Shown here one piece after another: positions 15,501-23,571 of a stretch of 29,242 nt of DNA. The position numbers and the translations under genes are program-made. The stretch lies in NCBI RefSeq assembly GCF_020687045.1, contig NZ_JAJEPW010000036.1, forward strand, positions 1 through 29,242, read 5' to 3'. The notes under the pieces are model-generated. The model was not told the DNA's origin and ran no database searches. It saw only the letters and a list, made by a program, of their open reading frames with translations. This stretch comes from Vescimonas cirricatena. Its GTDB lineage: Bacteria > Bacillota > Clostridia > Oscillospirales > Oscillospiraceae. Within the stretch, counting starts at the first letter, position 1, and the number at the start of each line of letters is the position of its first letter.

Positions 15501-15752
15501 ATGGCTCTGATTACAAAGATGCATCGCTGTGCCTTCTGCGGCAGCAGTGAGGTGACGGTTTCCGAGAACGGGACCTATACCTGCCGCGACTGCGGCAAGA
15601 CCGCCGACCACGGTATGCCGGCCGCCGATGTGGAGGCCATCAACCGCATTCTGATGACCGGCGGCGACGCCGAGACCGCCGAGGAGCTGCGACGGCGCTA
15701 CCCCCGTCTGAACCTGACCACCTGGTCCAAGGAGAATCGTCTCCAGTTCTGA
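15501..15752 (+). CDS. Small zinc-ribbon protein (83 residues)
   Basis: Two Cys pairs, CAFC (C10, C13) and CRDC (C28, C31), form a zinc ribbon at the N-terminus, followed by a helical region and a C-terminal LRRRYPRLNLTTWSKENRLQF-like stretch listed here only by its position (63-83). No other domain is present, and I do not recognise a named family. The ATG has GAGGAG nine bases before. Divergent from lysR with facing promoters, so it may be a LysR target. Two hairpin terminators follow about 100 bases downstream. Confidence 0.8.
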   Translation: MALITKMHRCAFCGSSEVTVSENGTYTCRDCGKTADHGMPAADVEAINRILMTGGDAETAEELRRRYPRLNLTTWSKENRLQF

Positions 15753-15853
15753 TTTTGCAGCCGAGAGCGGCTATGGTTTACCTCCTTCGCCGCTGAAAAT
15801 ACCTGGCAGCGCCTGCTGCCCATCTTTTCCATGGGGATTTTCCTACCCCAAAC

Positions 15854-15895
15854 ATAACAAACAGCCGCGCTTGGGCATGCGCGGCTGTTTGTTAT
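15854..15895 (+). terminator. Strong hairpin terminator after the zinc-ribbon gene
   Basis: Seventeen-base perfect arms (15854-15870, 15879-15895) around an 8-base loop. The T-rich right arm ends in TTTGTTAT. The stretch between the gene and this hairpin (15753-15853) has no gene that I can support. Confidence 0.8.
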
Positions 15896-15909
15896 ATAAT
15901 GAGGGATTC

Positions 15910-15950
15910 AAACGGGATACCCGGTTCGAGACGCCGGATATCCCGTTTTT
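15910..15950 (+). terminator. Second hairpin terminator
   Basis: Fifteen-base arms (15910-15924, 15934-15948) with one mismatch are followed by TTTTT on the plus strand. It protects the convergent adenine deaminase gene from read-through. Confidence 0.75.
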
Positions 15951-16010
15951 CATCGTCAGTTTTTTCGGCAGTGCCAGGTCAGCTCCAGGAGGTTCAGAGG
16001 CAGCAGCCCA

Positions 16011-17738
16011 TCACACATACCGCTGGGTCAGCACGTCGAACACGCCCCGGGTGGTCAGCCGCAGGGACGGGATCACCGGCAGAGCCATGAAGCTCAGGGT
16101 CATGAAGGGGTCGATGCCTCGGGACACGCCCAGCCGGAAGGCCTCGTCCTTGGCGGCCTCCAGGGCGCTGTTCACCATCACCAGGCTGTCGTCGGACATG
16201 ATGCCCGCGATGGGCAGGGCCACCTCGCCCAGGATCTGGCCGCCGTCCATTACGGTGATGCCGCCGCGATTCTCCACAATGCGGTTGGCGGCGGCGGCCA
16301 TGTCCTCCTCGGAGGTGCCCACCACGATGATGTTGTGGCTGTCGTGGCTGATGGAGGTGGCCACGGCGCCATGCTTAAGGCCGTAGCCCTTGATATAGCC
16401 CAGGCCGATGTGGTGGGTGTTCTTATGCCGCTCGATCACGGCGATCTTGAGAATGTCCTGCTCCAGGTCGATGTGGTCGGCATAGCCCGCGTCCTCGGAC
16501 ACGATCTCGCCGGGCACCATGCCGATGACGGCGTGGGGGCGCTTGTCGGTGAAGTCGGCGGCGGACAGGGAGGCCACATGGAAGGTGTCGTGGGCCCGCT
16601 TGACCAGATAGGGGTCGATCTCCGGGGTGTCGAAGTCCCGCAGAACGCCGTCGTACATGAGCTTGCCCTTCTTATAGACCATCTCGATCTCGAAGTTCTC
16701 CCAGTTGTCGATGACCACAAAGTCCGCCAGATACCCGGGGGCAATGGCGCCGCGGTTATTCAGCAGGAAGTACCGGGCGGCGGTGTACCCGGCGGCCTTC
16801 ACCGCCATGATGGGGTCCGCGCCCAGGGAGATGGCCTTTTTGACGATGTAGTCGATGTGGCCCTTTTCCAGCAGGTCGTTGGGGTGCTTGTCGTCGGTGC
16901 AGAACATGCACCGCTCGATGTACTTCTCGCACAGCAGGGGGGCCAGGGCCTCCAGGTTCCGGGCGGCGGTGCCCTCCCGGATCATAATGAACTGTCCCCG
17001 CTCCAGCTTGGCCATAGCCTCCTCCACGTTGGAGCACTCATGGTCGGAATACACGCCGGCGGCGATGTAGGCGTTCAGGTCGTTGCCGGTAAGGCCCGGG
17101 GCGTGGCCGTCGATCTTCTTGTGGTGGGCCTGGGAGGCCACGATCTTTTCCACCACCTGGCTGTCGCCGTTGATGATGCCCACAAAGTTCATCATCTCCG
17201 CCAGGCCCTGGACCCGGGGATGGTCATAGAAGGAGTCGATGGCCCGATAGTCCAGATTGGCTCCGGACTCGTCCAGCGGCGTGGCCGGAACGCAGGAGGG
17301 CAGCATGAACCGCACGTCCACCGGCAGGTCCTCGGTGGCCTGGAGCATATACTCGATGCCATCGGTGCCCATGACGTTGGCGATCTCGTGGGGGTCGGTG
17401 ATGACGGTGGTGGTGCCGTGGGGCAGCACAGCCTTGGCAAACTCCTTGGGGCTTACCAGGGAGCTTTCCAGGTGAATGTGGGCGTCGATGAAGCCCGGCA
17501 GCACGATCTTGCCGCCTACGTCCGCCTCCACCTTGCCGTGGTATTCGCCCATGCCCACAATGAGTCCCTCGGCCACGGCGATGTCCCCGCGGCACAGCTC
17601 GTTGGAGAACACGTTGACGTATGCAGCGTTTTTCAGCACCAGGTCTGCCGGGACACGGCCCGCCGCCACGTCGATGACATGGAGCTTCTTGTTGAGCTTG
17701 CGGTTGATTTTCCCTGCGTAGCTTTCCTTCACAGCCAT
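16011..17738 (-). CDS. ade: Adenine deaminase
   Basis: 575 residues, the typical length of bacterial Ade of the amidohydrolase superfamily. It hydrolyses adenine to hypoxanthine and ammonia. The metal-site motif DAHIHLESS has H87 and H89, and CTDDKHP supplies another ligand. The C-terminal half holds the Ade-specific domain with SISHDSHNIIVVG and GGITVMDGG. Start ATG 17738 has AAGGA seven bases before. A promoter lies at 17813-17841. About 110 bases of leader contain a small hairpin (CAAAAG-N8-CTTTTG) but no purine riboswitch. The divergent xanthine dehydrogenase less than 1 kb away is a functional partner in purine breakdown. Confidence 0.95.
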   Translation of the reverse strand: MAVKESYAGKINRKLNKKLHVIDVAAGRVPADLVLKNAAYVNVFSNELCRGDIAVAEGLIVGMGEYHGKVEADVGGKIVLPGFIDAHIHLESSLVSPKEFAKAVLPHGTTTVITDPHEIANVMGTDGIEYMLQATEDLPVDVRFMLPSCVPATPLDESGANLDYRAIDSFYDHPRVQGLAEMMNFVGIINGDSQVVEKIVASQAHHKKIDGHAPGLTGNDLNAYIAAGVYSDHECSNVEEAMAKLERGQFIMIREGTAARNLEALAPLLCEKYIERCMFCTDDKHPNDLLEKGHIDYIVKKAISLGADPIMAVKAAGYTAARYFLLNNRGAIAPGYLADFVVIDNWENFEIEMVYKKGKLMYDGVLRDFDTPEIDPYLVKRAHDTFHVASLSAADFTDKRPHAVIGMVPGEIVSEDAGYADHIDLEQDILKIAVIERHKNTHHIGLGYIKGYGLKHGAVATSISHDSHNIIVVGTSEEDMAAAANRIVENRGGITVMDGGQILGEVALPIAGIMSDDSLVMVNSALEAAKDEAFRLGVSRGIDPFMTLSFMALPVIPSLRLTTRGVFDVLTQRYV

Positions 17739-17812
17739 GACGAAATCCTTCCTTTCTCCCGCACAGAGCGGAAACGAAACTGCAAAAGCGTTATCTCTTT
17801 TGTTAATTTCTC

Positions 17813-17841
17813 ATATTACCACAACTAATGCCGCTTGTCCA
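17813..17841 (-). promoter_or_regulatory. Promoter for ade
   Basis: Minus-strand TGGACA (17836-17841) and TAATAT (17813-17818), spacing 17. Confidence 0.6.
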
Positions 17842-17858
17842 CTGTTTTTTCGGGAAAA

Positions 17859-18395
17859 TCACAGCCCCAGCAGGAACTTTGCCTTCAGCACGGCGGTGAC
17901 GGTTTTGCCGTCCTGAATCTCGCCGCTGAGGCACCGCTGCACCAGCTCCTGAAAGGGGATGCGCCGGACGGACAGGAACTCGTCCTCGTCGGGATGGGTG
18001 TCGCCGAAGGTCAGGCCCCGGGCCAGGTACAGATGCAGCACCTCGTCATAGCAGCCCGGGGAGGCGATGATCTGTCCCAGGGGCTGCCAATCCGCCGCCG
18101 TGGCCCCCACTTCCTCCTTCAGTTCCCGCTGGGCGGTGACGAAGGGCTCCTCGCCGGGCTCCCGCTTCCCGGCAGGGATCTCCAGCAGCGTCCGGGAGAA
18201 GGCATAGCGGTACTGGGTCACCATGGGAACGCAGCCGTTTTCGTCCAGGGCCAGGATCCCCACGCCGCCGGGGTGCTCCACCACCTCCCGCAGGGATGTT
18301 TTCCCGTTGGGCAGGGCCACCGTGTCCACCCGCAGCCGAAGGACGCGGCCCTTGTATACCTCCCGGCTTTCCAGGCACTTTTCCGTCAGATCCAT
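17859..18395 (-). CDS. nudF: NUDIX hydrolase, ADP-ribose pyrophosphatase type
   Basis: 178 residues. The full NUDIX box GKREPGEEPFVTAQRELKEEVGA (about residues 76-98) follows GX5EX7REUXEEXGU, described here by its key residues G, E, REL and EE. The protein resembles YqkG/NudF, which split ADP-ribose to AMP and ribose 5-phosphate. A Pro-Gly-Cys-Tyr-Asp-Glu segment near 117-122, after the box, fits the ADP-ribose pyrophosphatase group. ATG 18395 has GAGGAG eight bases before. It has its own promoter at 18431-18459, divergent from the xanthine dehydrogenase gene. A link to purine metabolism is not shown by sequence. Confidence 0.88.
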   Translation of the reverse strand: MDLTEKCLESREVYKGRVLRLRVDTVALPNGKTSLREVVEHPGGVGILALDENGCVPMVTQYRYAFSRTLLEIPAGKREPGEEPFVTAQRELKEEVGATAADWQPLGQIIASPGCYDEVLHLYLARGLTFGDTHPDEDEFLSVRRIPFQELVQRCLSGEIQDGKTVTAVLKAKFLLGL

Positions 18396-18430
18396 TGTCA
18401 GAACTCCTCTCTGTGTTTATTATTTTTGCC

Positions 18431-18459
18431 ATCATACACTCGTTGGACCGGAAAAGCAA
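18431..18459 (-). promoter_or_regulatory. Promoter for NUDIX gene
   Basis: Minus-strand TTGCTT (18454-18459) and TATGAT (18431-18436), spacing 17. Confidence 0.6.
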
Positions 18460-18496
18460 GCCCCGGGTTATTCTGAAAGAAGGATAAGGCTTCACC

Positions 18497-18525
18497 TTGC
18501 GAAGAATGAATGAATATGGTATAAT
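18497..18525 (+). promoter_or_regulatory. Promoter for xanthine dehydrogenase gene
   Basis: TTGCGA (18497-18502), a 17-base spacer and a perfect TATAAT (18520-18525). The transcription start falls inside or beside the palindrome at 18524-18535. Confidence 0.75.
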
Positions 18526-18535
18526 TACCGGTAAT
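18524..18535. promoter_or_regulatory. Palindrome ATTACCGGTAAT at the xdh transcription start
   Basis: A perfect 12-base palindrome beginning in the -10 box, a typical position for a repressor operator. It may explain substrate control of the xanthine dehydrogenase gene. No regulator is coded next to it. Confidence 0.45.
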
Positions 18536-18588
18536 GTTTGAGATCATGCCCCCATATGTCGGCGGGCCGGGACAAAGGAGACGATCAC

Positions 18589-21177
18589 ATGGCAACCTTC
18601 ACCGTTAACGGGCAGAGCGTGACCGTGGAAAAAAATCAGAAGCTCATCCGCTTTCTGCGGGATACCCTGCACCTGACCTCCGTTAAGGACGGGTGCAGCG
18701 AGGGTGCCTGCGGCACCTGCCACGTCCTCATCGACGGCAAGCCCACCAAGGCCTGCATCCCCCAGACCGACCGGCTGGAGGGGCGGACCGTTCTCACGGT
18801 GGAGGGCCTTTCCGATTGGGAAAAGCAGGTGTATACCTTCGCCTTCGGCGAGGCGGGAGCCGTTCAGTGCGGCTTCTGCATCCCCGGCATGGTCATCTCC
18901 GCCAAGGGGCTGCTGGACGTGAATCCCGATCCCACCCGGGAGGAGGCCGCCTTCGCCATCCGCAACAACATCTGCCGCTGCACCGGCTATGTGAAGATCA
19001 TCGACGGCATCCTGCTGGCGGCCAAGATTTTCCGGGAGGGGAAGCTGCCGAAGGCCTCCGCCGATGACTGGAAAATGGGCAGCCGGGTCCACCGGCTGGA
19101 CGTGGAGGAAAAGGTGCTGGGCACCGGCCAGTACCCCGACGACGTGTATGTGGACGGGATGTGCTACGGCGGCGCGGTGCGCAGCCGGTACGCCCGGGCC
19201 CGGGTCCTGTCCATCGACGTCAGCGCCGCCCAGGCCCTGCCCGGCGTGGTGTGCGTACTGACCCAGAAGGACATCCCTGGCAAGGTCAACGTGGGCCACC
19301 TGAAGAAGGACCAGCCCACCCTGATCGGCGTGGGCGAGATCACCCACTATCTGGGGGACTCCGTGGCCCTGATCTGCGCCCGGGACCAGGAGACCCTGGA
19401 GGCCGCCAAGAAGCTGGTGAAGGTGGAGTATGAGGTCCTCCCTGCCGTGCATAGTCCCCGGGAGGCCGCCGCCCCGGACGCGCCCCTGGTGTTCGAGGGG
19501 GACGAGAACAACGTCCAGGCCTATAAGCACGTCTCCCGGGGCGACGCAGACGGCGCTATCAAGAATGCAAAATATGTGCTGACCCAGCACTTCCACACCC
19601 CCTGGACCGAGCACGCCTTCCTGGAGCCGGAGTGCTGCGTTGCTCTGCCCCTGGAAAACGGCGGCGTGAAGCTGCTGACCTCGGACCAGAGCGCGCACAC
19701 CACCATGCACGAGTGCGCCGCCATGCTGGGGGTGGACTATGACCACTGCCAGGTCCAGAATATGCTGGTGGGCGGCGGCTTCGGCGGCAAGGAGGACATG
19801 TCCGTCCAGCACCATGCCGCCCTGCTGGCGTATGTGGCCCGTGTGCCGGTGAAGGTAAAGCTCTCCCGCCAGGAGTCCATCCTGGTCCACCCCAAGCGCC
19901 ACAGCTTCGACATGGACTTCACCATGGGCTGCGACGAAAACGGCATCATCCAGGGCGTCAAGGCCAGCGTGGTGTCCGACACCGGCGCCTTTGCCTCTCT
20001 GGGCGGGCCGGTGCTGGAGCGGGCCTGCACCCATGCGGCGGGGCCCTATGCCTATGAAAACTTCGAGATCGAGGGCCGCGCGTATTACACCAACAATCCT
20101 CCCGCCGGGGCCTTCCGGGGCTTTGGCGTGACCCAGACCTGCTTCTGCACGGAGACGCTGCTCAACGAGATGGCGGATCTGGTGGGCATCAGCCCCTGGG
20201 AGATCCGTTATCGCAATGCCATCCGCCCCGGCGGCGTTTTGCCCAACGGCCAGATCGTGGATGAGTCCACGGGCCTGGTGGAGACGCTGGAGGCCATCAA
20301 GCCCGCCTATGACGAGGCCGTTCGCAGCGGCGACCCCGTGGGCATCGCCTGCGCCATGAAAAACGCCGGTGTGGGCGTGGGCATCCCCGATTGGGGCCGC
20401 TGCAAGCTCATCGTCGAGGACGATGGCAAGGTGCATATTTACTCCGGCGCGTCCTGCATCGGCCAGGGACTGGGCACCGTGCTGGTGCAGGTGGTGGTCA
20501 CCAACACCGGCCTCCACCGGGACGACATCGTCTATGAGCGCAGCAACACCTGGATCGCCCCGGATTCCGGCGACACCTCCGGCTCCCGCCAGACCCTGGT
20601 CACCGGCGAGGCCACCCGCCGGGCCTGCGAAAAGCTCTGCGCCGCGCTGGAGGGCAAGGCCCTCCGGGACCTGGCCGGACAGGAGTTTTACGGCGAGTAT
20701 CTGGCCAAGACAGACCCCCTGGGCGCGGACGTACCCAACCCCGTCAGCCATGTGGCCTACGGCTACGCCACCCAGATGTGTATCCTGGATCGGGAGACCG
20801 GCCGCATCAAGATGCTGGTGGCCGCTCACGACGTGGGCAAGGCTGTGAACCCTCTCAGCTGCGAGGGGCAGATCGAGGGCGGCGTGGTCATGAGCATGGG
20901 CTATGCGCTGACAGAGCAGTATCCCATTGACGACACCTGCAAGCCCACTGCCAGATATGGCACCCTGGGCCTGTTCCGGGCCAATCAGATCCCGCCGGAG
21001 ATCCAGGCCATCGTGGTGGAAAAGCCCGGCCTGAAGGTAGCAGGCGGCGCCATCGGCATCGGTGAGATCACCTCCATCCCCACGGCCCCCGCCATTGCCG
21101 ACGCCTATTACCGGCTGGATGGCCAGCGTCGTCTGACCCTGCCGCTGGAGAACACCCCCTACGCTAAGAAAAAGTAA
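18589..21177 (+). CDS. xdh: Molybdenum hydroxylase, selenium-dependent xanthine dehydrogenase type (2Fe-2S + Mo domains fused)
   Basis: 862 residues. Residues 1-80 carry a plant-type 2Fe-2S domain (C36, C41, C44, C56), then the all-helical second 2Fe-2S domain (C94, C97, C129, C131, the latter in CRCTGY). From about 165 to the end is the molybdopterin cytosine dinucleotide part: GGGFGGKED, PPAGAFRGFGVTQ and a final GIGEITSIPTAP with the expected active-site Glu. The fused two-domain layout and length match the selenium-dependent xanthine dehydrogenase family of Clostridia, which oxidises hypoxanthine or xanthine. There is no FAD domain and no FAD subunit gene nearby. Selenium there is a labile cofactor, so no in-frame TGA is expected and none is seen. 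ATG 18589 has AAAGGAG eight bases before. Substrate is inferred from family and the nearby adenine deaminase. An aldehyde oxidase cannot be excluded. Confidence 0.85.
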   Translation: MATFTVNGQSVTVEKNQKLIRFLRDTLHLTSVKDGCSEGACGTCHVLIDGKPTKACIPQTDRLEGRTVLTVEGLSDWEKQVYTFAFGEAGAVQCGFCIPGMVISAKGLLDVNPDPTREEAAFAIRNNICRCTGYVKIIDGILLAAKIFREGKLPKASADDWKMGSRVHRLDVEEKVLGTGQYPDDVYVDGMCYGGAVRSRYARARVLSIDVSAAQALPGVVCVLTQKDIPGKVNVGHLKKDQPTLIGVGEITHYLGDSVALICARDQETLEAAKKLVKVEYEVLPAVHSPREAAAPDAPLVFEGDENNVQAYKHVSRGDADGAIKNAKYVLTQHFHTPWTEHAFLEPECCVALPLENGGVKLLTSDQSAHTTMHECAAMLGVDYDHCQVQNMLVGGGFGGKEDMSVQHHAALLAYVARVPVKVKLSRQESILVHPKRHSFDMDFTMGCDENGIIQGVKASVVSDTGAFASLGGPVLERACTHAAGPYAYENFEIEGRAYYTNNPPAGAFRGFGVTQTCFCTETLLNEMADLVGISPWEIRYRNAIRPGGVLPNGQIVDESTGLVETLEAIKPAYDEAVRSGDPVGIACAMKNAGVGVGIPDWGRCKLIVEDDGKVHIYSGASCIGQGLGTVLVQVVVTNTGLHRDDIVYERSNTWIAPDSGDTSGSRQTLVTGEATRRACEKLCAALEGKALRDLAGQEFYGEYLAKTDPLGADVPNPVSHVAYGYATQMCILDRETGRIKMLVAAHDVGKAVNPLSCEGQIEGGVVMSMGYALTEQYPIDDTCKPTARYGTLGLFRANQIPPEIQAIVVEKPGLKVAGGAIGIGEITSIPTAPAIADAYYRLDGQRRLTLPLENTPYAKKK

Positions 21178-21184
21178 AGCCGCA

Positions 21185-21229
21185 AAATAAGATCATGCCC
21201 GGTGCAATGCACCGGGCATGATCTTATTT
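21185..21229. terminator. Bidirectional terminator between xdh and the metal ATPase
   Basis: Perfect 22-base arms (21185-21206, 21208-21229), with A-rich left and T-rich right ends, serve both convergent genes. The loop centre is one base, so several pairs will open in RNA. Confidence 0.85.
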
Positions 21230-21243
21230 AATTTGTGGTTTCA

Positions 21244-23121
21244 TCACAGCTTGCTTACCCGCAAAGCACGGATGGCGTTGAGAACGGCGATGACCATCAC
21301 GCCCACGTCGCCGAAGATCGCGGCCCACATGTTGGCCGCGCCCACGGCCACCAGCAGCAGGCACAGGGCCTTGACAATCAGGGCAAAGGCGATGTTCTCA
21401 TATACGATGCGGATGCACTTGCGGGAGATACGGATGGCCTTGGCGATCTTCAGGGGATCGTCGTCCATCAGCACCACGTCCGCCGCCTCGATGGCCGCGT
21501 CGGAGCCCATGGCTCCCATGGCGATGCCGATATCGGCCCGGGACAGCACCGGTGCGTCGTTGATGCCGTCGCCTACAAAGGCCAGCTTGCCGCCGGCCCG
21601 GCTCAGCAGCCGCTCTACCTGGGATACCTTATCAGCAGGCAGCAGCTCGCTGTGCACCTCGTCCACCCCCAGATCCTGCGCCACGTGATCCGCCACCTTG
21701 GCCCGGTCACCGGTGAGCATCACGGTTTTTTCCACGCCGATACGCTTCAGGGCGGCGATGGCGTCCTTAGCGTGGGGCTTCTCCACATCGGAGATGACAA
21801 TATGGCCGGCGTACTGGCCGTCCAGGGCCAGGTGGATAATGGTACCCACGCTGTGGCAATCGTGCCAGGCAATGCCCAGCTTATCCATGAGCTTATCGTT
21901 GCCCACGGCCACGTTGACACCGTCCACCCTGGCCACCACGCCGTTGCCGCTGTATTCCCGGATATCCGTGACCCGCTGGCGGTCAATGGGGCCGCCGTGG
22001 GCCCGCTGCAGGCTCTTGCTGATGGGGTGGGAGGAGGCGCACTCCGCCAGGGCGGCGTATTCCAGCACCTTTTCCCGGGGAAGCTGATTGTGGTGGACGC
22101 CGGTGACGTCGAACACCCCCTGGGTCAGGGTGCCGGTTTTGTCAAACACCACGGTTTTGGTTTTGGACAGGGTTTCCAGATAGTTGGAGCCCTTGATGAG
22201 GATGCCCTCGTGGCTGGCGCCGCCCAGGCCCGCAAAGAAGCTCAGGGGAATGCTGATCACCAGGGCGCAGGGGCAGCTGACCACCAGGAAGGACAGGGCG
22301 CGGTACAGCCAGGTGCCCCAGTCGCCGTCAAGCCCCGTCAGCAGACGCAACACCGGCGGCAGTACCGCCAGGGCCAGGGCCGCCCCGCACACGGCGGGGG
22401 TATACACCCGGGCGAACTTGGAGATGAAGTTCTCGGACTTGGACTTGTGGGAGCTGGAATTTTCCACCAGCTCCAGAATCTTGGACACGGTGGACTCGCC
22501 GAAGGCTTTGGTGGTGCGGATCTTCAGCACGCCGGTCATGTTGATGCAGCCGCTGACGATCTCGTCGCCGCCGGTGACGTCCCGGGGCAGGCTCTCGCCG
22601 GTGAGGGCGGCGGTGTTCAGGGTGGAGGTCCCCTCCAGCACCACGCCGTCCAGGGGGACCTTCTCGCCGGGCTGGACCACGATGACGGCCCCCACGGGCA
22701 CATCGTCCGGGTCCACCTGAGTCAGCTGTCCGTCCTGCTCAATGTTGGCATAGTCGGGGCGGATGTCCATCAGAGCGGTGATGTTCCGGCGGCTCTTGCC
22801 CACAGCGTAGCTCTGGAACAGCTCGCCGATCTGATAGAACAGCATCACGGCCACGGCCTCCATGAAGTCGCCGCTTTTCTCGTAAAACGCCAGGCCGATG
22901 GCGCCCACGGTGGCCACGGCCATCAGGAAGTTCTCGTCGAACACCTGGCCCCGGAGGATGCCCTTGCCGGCCTTGCGGAGAATGTCATAGCCGATGATCA
23001 GGTACGCCGCCAGATACAGCAGCGTCCCGGGCAAGCCCCCGATGGAAAACAGCCGGATGGCCAGGACCAGCACCGCCGTGACGATGATGCGGCAGAGCAT
23101 CTTTTTTTGCTTCTTGGTCAT
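21244..23121 (-). CDS. Heavy-metal P1B-type ATPase (Zn/Cd/Pb exporter type)
   Basis: 625 residues. The sequence has the actuator TGES (174-177), the CPC metal site in a transmembrane helix (283-285), DKTGT with the phosphorylated D327, the HP locus (365-366) and GDGINDAP (517-524). Hydrophobic segments near 10-30, 32-50, 63-80, 87-103, 243-262, 273-295 and the C-terminal pair fit eight helices. It pumps metal ions out of the cytoplasm using ATP. The CPC motif with the divergent ArsR-type regulator favours Zn, Cd or Pb over copper. It lacks the N-terminal HMA domain, which is instead coded as a separate small protein just upstream. ATG 23121 has AGGAGG nine bases before. Confidence 0.92.
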   Translation of the reverse strand: MTKKQKKMLCRIIVTAVLVLAIRLFSIGGLPGTLLYLAAYLIIGYDILRKAGKGILRGQVFDENFLMAVATVGAIGLAFYEKSGDFMEAVAVMLFYQIGELFQSYAVGKSRRNITALMDIRPDYANIEQDGQLTQVDPDDVPVGAVIVVQPGEKVPLDGVVLEGTSTLNTAALTGESLPRDVTGGDEIVSGCINMTGVLKIRTTKAFGESTVSKILELVENSSSHKSKSENFISKFARVYTPAVCGAALALAVLPPVLRLLTGLDGDWGTWLYRALSFLVVSCPCALVISIPLSFFAGLGGASHEGILIKGSNYLETLSKTKTVVFDKTGTLTQGVFDVTGVHHNQLPREKVLEYAALAECASSHPISKSLQRAHGGPIDRQRVTDIREYSGNGVVARVDGVNVAVGNDKLMDKLGIAWHDCHSVGTIIHLALDGQYAGHIVISDVEKPHAKDAIAALKRIGVEKTVMLTGDRAKVADHVAQDLGVDEVHSELLPADKVSQVERLLSRAGGKLAFVGDGINDAPVLSRADIGIAMGAMGSDAAIEAADVVLMDDDPLKIAKAIRISRKCIRIVYENIAFALIVKALCLLLVAVGAANMWAAIFGDVGVMVIAVLNAIRALRVSKL

Positions 23122-23144
23122 GCTTCTTCCCCTCCTTCAGCAGA

Positions 23145-23168
23145 CGTGCCGGAATGGCTTCCGGCACG
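23145..23168 (-). other. Hairpin between the HMA gene and the ATPase gene
   Basis: Nine-base perfect arms (23145-23153, 23160-23168) with a 6-base loop lie in the 56-base gap. No T run follows on the minus strand, so it is more likely an mRNA stability or processing element that allows different levels of the small protein and the pump than a terminator. Confidence 0.5.
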
Positions 23169-23177
23169 CGTTGTGTT

Positions 23178-23396
23178 TCACAGATAGATCTCGCAGTCGT
23201 CCTCGACCTTTTTGCAGTTCTTCAGAACGGCCTTCATCACCGTCTTGGGGTCCGTCCCCTCCCGGAACTCCACGATCATCTTCTGGGTCATGAAATTCAC
23301 CACGGCGCTTTCAACGCCCTCGGTTTTCTTGGCGGCCTCCTCCATCAGGTTGGCGCAGTTGGCGCAGTCCACTTCGATCTGATAGGTCTTTTTCAT
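23178..23396 (-). CDS. Small HMA-domain metal-binding protein
   Basis: 72 residues. It has a beta-alpha-beta-beta-alpha-beta HMA fold with DCANCAN (C11, C14) as the metal-binding CxxC, and ends DDCEIYL with two further acidic residues and Cys that may add ligands. In this module it replaces the N-terminal domain missing from the ATPase, presumably handing metal to the pump. The first Met of the chosen start has AAAAGGAG six bases before. The longer frame to 23435 reads into the operator and is rejected. It is the first gene of the metal operon under the promoter at 23468-23496. Metal choice is unclear. The CxxC with DC preceding it fits soft divalent ions. Confidence 0.88.
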   Translation of the reverse strand: MKKTYQIEVDCANCANLMEEAAKKTEGVESAVVNFMTQKMIVEFREGTDPKTVMKAVLKNCKKVEDDCEIYL

Positions 23397-23437
23397 GGCA
23401 AACTCCTTTTCCTGCCCAATGGCCGGTGCATTCAACC

Positions 23438-23455
23438 ATTAAGCACTTGTTTAAT
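23438..23455. promoter_or_regulatory. ArsR-type operator, inverted repeat ATTAAGCA-CT-TGTTTAAT
   Basis: An 8-2-8 inverted repeat with one mismatch. Its layout resembles the 12-2-12 operators of ArsR/SmtB proteins. It overlaps the -35 box of the regulator promoter (23447-23452) and lies just downstream of the predicted start of the metal operon, so a single bound dimer could block both. Confidence 0.6.
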
Positions 23456-23475
23456 CTTGATGACTGTACTATAAT
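23447..23475 (+). promoter_or_regulatory. Promoter for the ArsR-AraC regulator
   Basis: TTGTTT (23447-23452), 17-base spacer, perfect TATAAT (23470-23475). The leader is about 90 bases and contains a hairpin with 8-base arms (23517-23524, 23538-23545). Confidence 0.65.
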
Positions 23476-23496
23476 GGACGAAACGGGGAAAGTCAA
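23468..23496 (-). promoter_or_regulatory. Promoter for the HMA-ATPase operon
   Basis: Minus-strand TTGACT (23491-23496), 17-base spacer, TATAGT (23468-23473). Its -10 overlaps the -10 of the divergent regulator promoter on the other strand, a face-to-face arrangement. Confidence 0.7.
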
Positions 23497-23571
23497 CGGT
23501 CTTTGCCCCTTTCCTGCCGTTCGGGCGAAAAGAACTGCCGAACGGGAAAATGATGAAGGAGCGTGTGCGCT

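Noticed and set aside
17739..17812. Purine riboswitch in the ade leader
   Set aside because: The conserved core of the purine aptamer is not present. Only a short 6-base hairpin was found.
18589..21177. Selenocysteine in the xanthine dehydrogenase
   Set aside because: No in-frame TGA was found. The selenium in this family is a labile cofactor, not selenocysteine.
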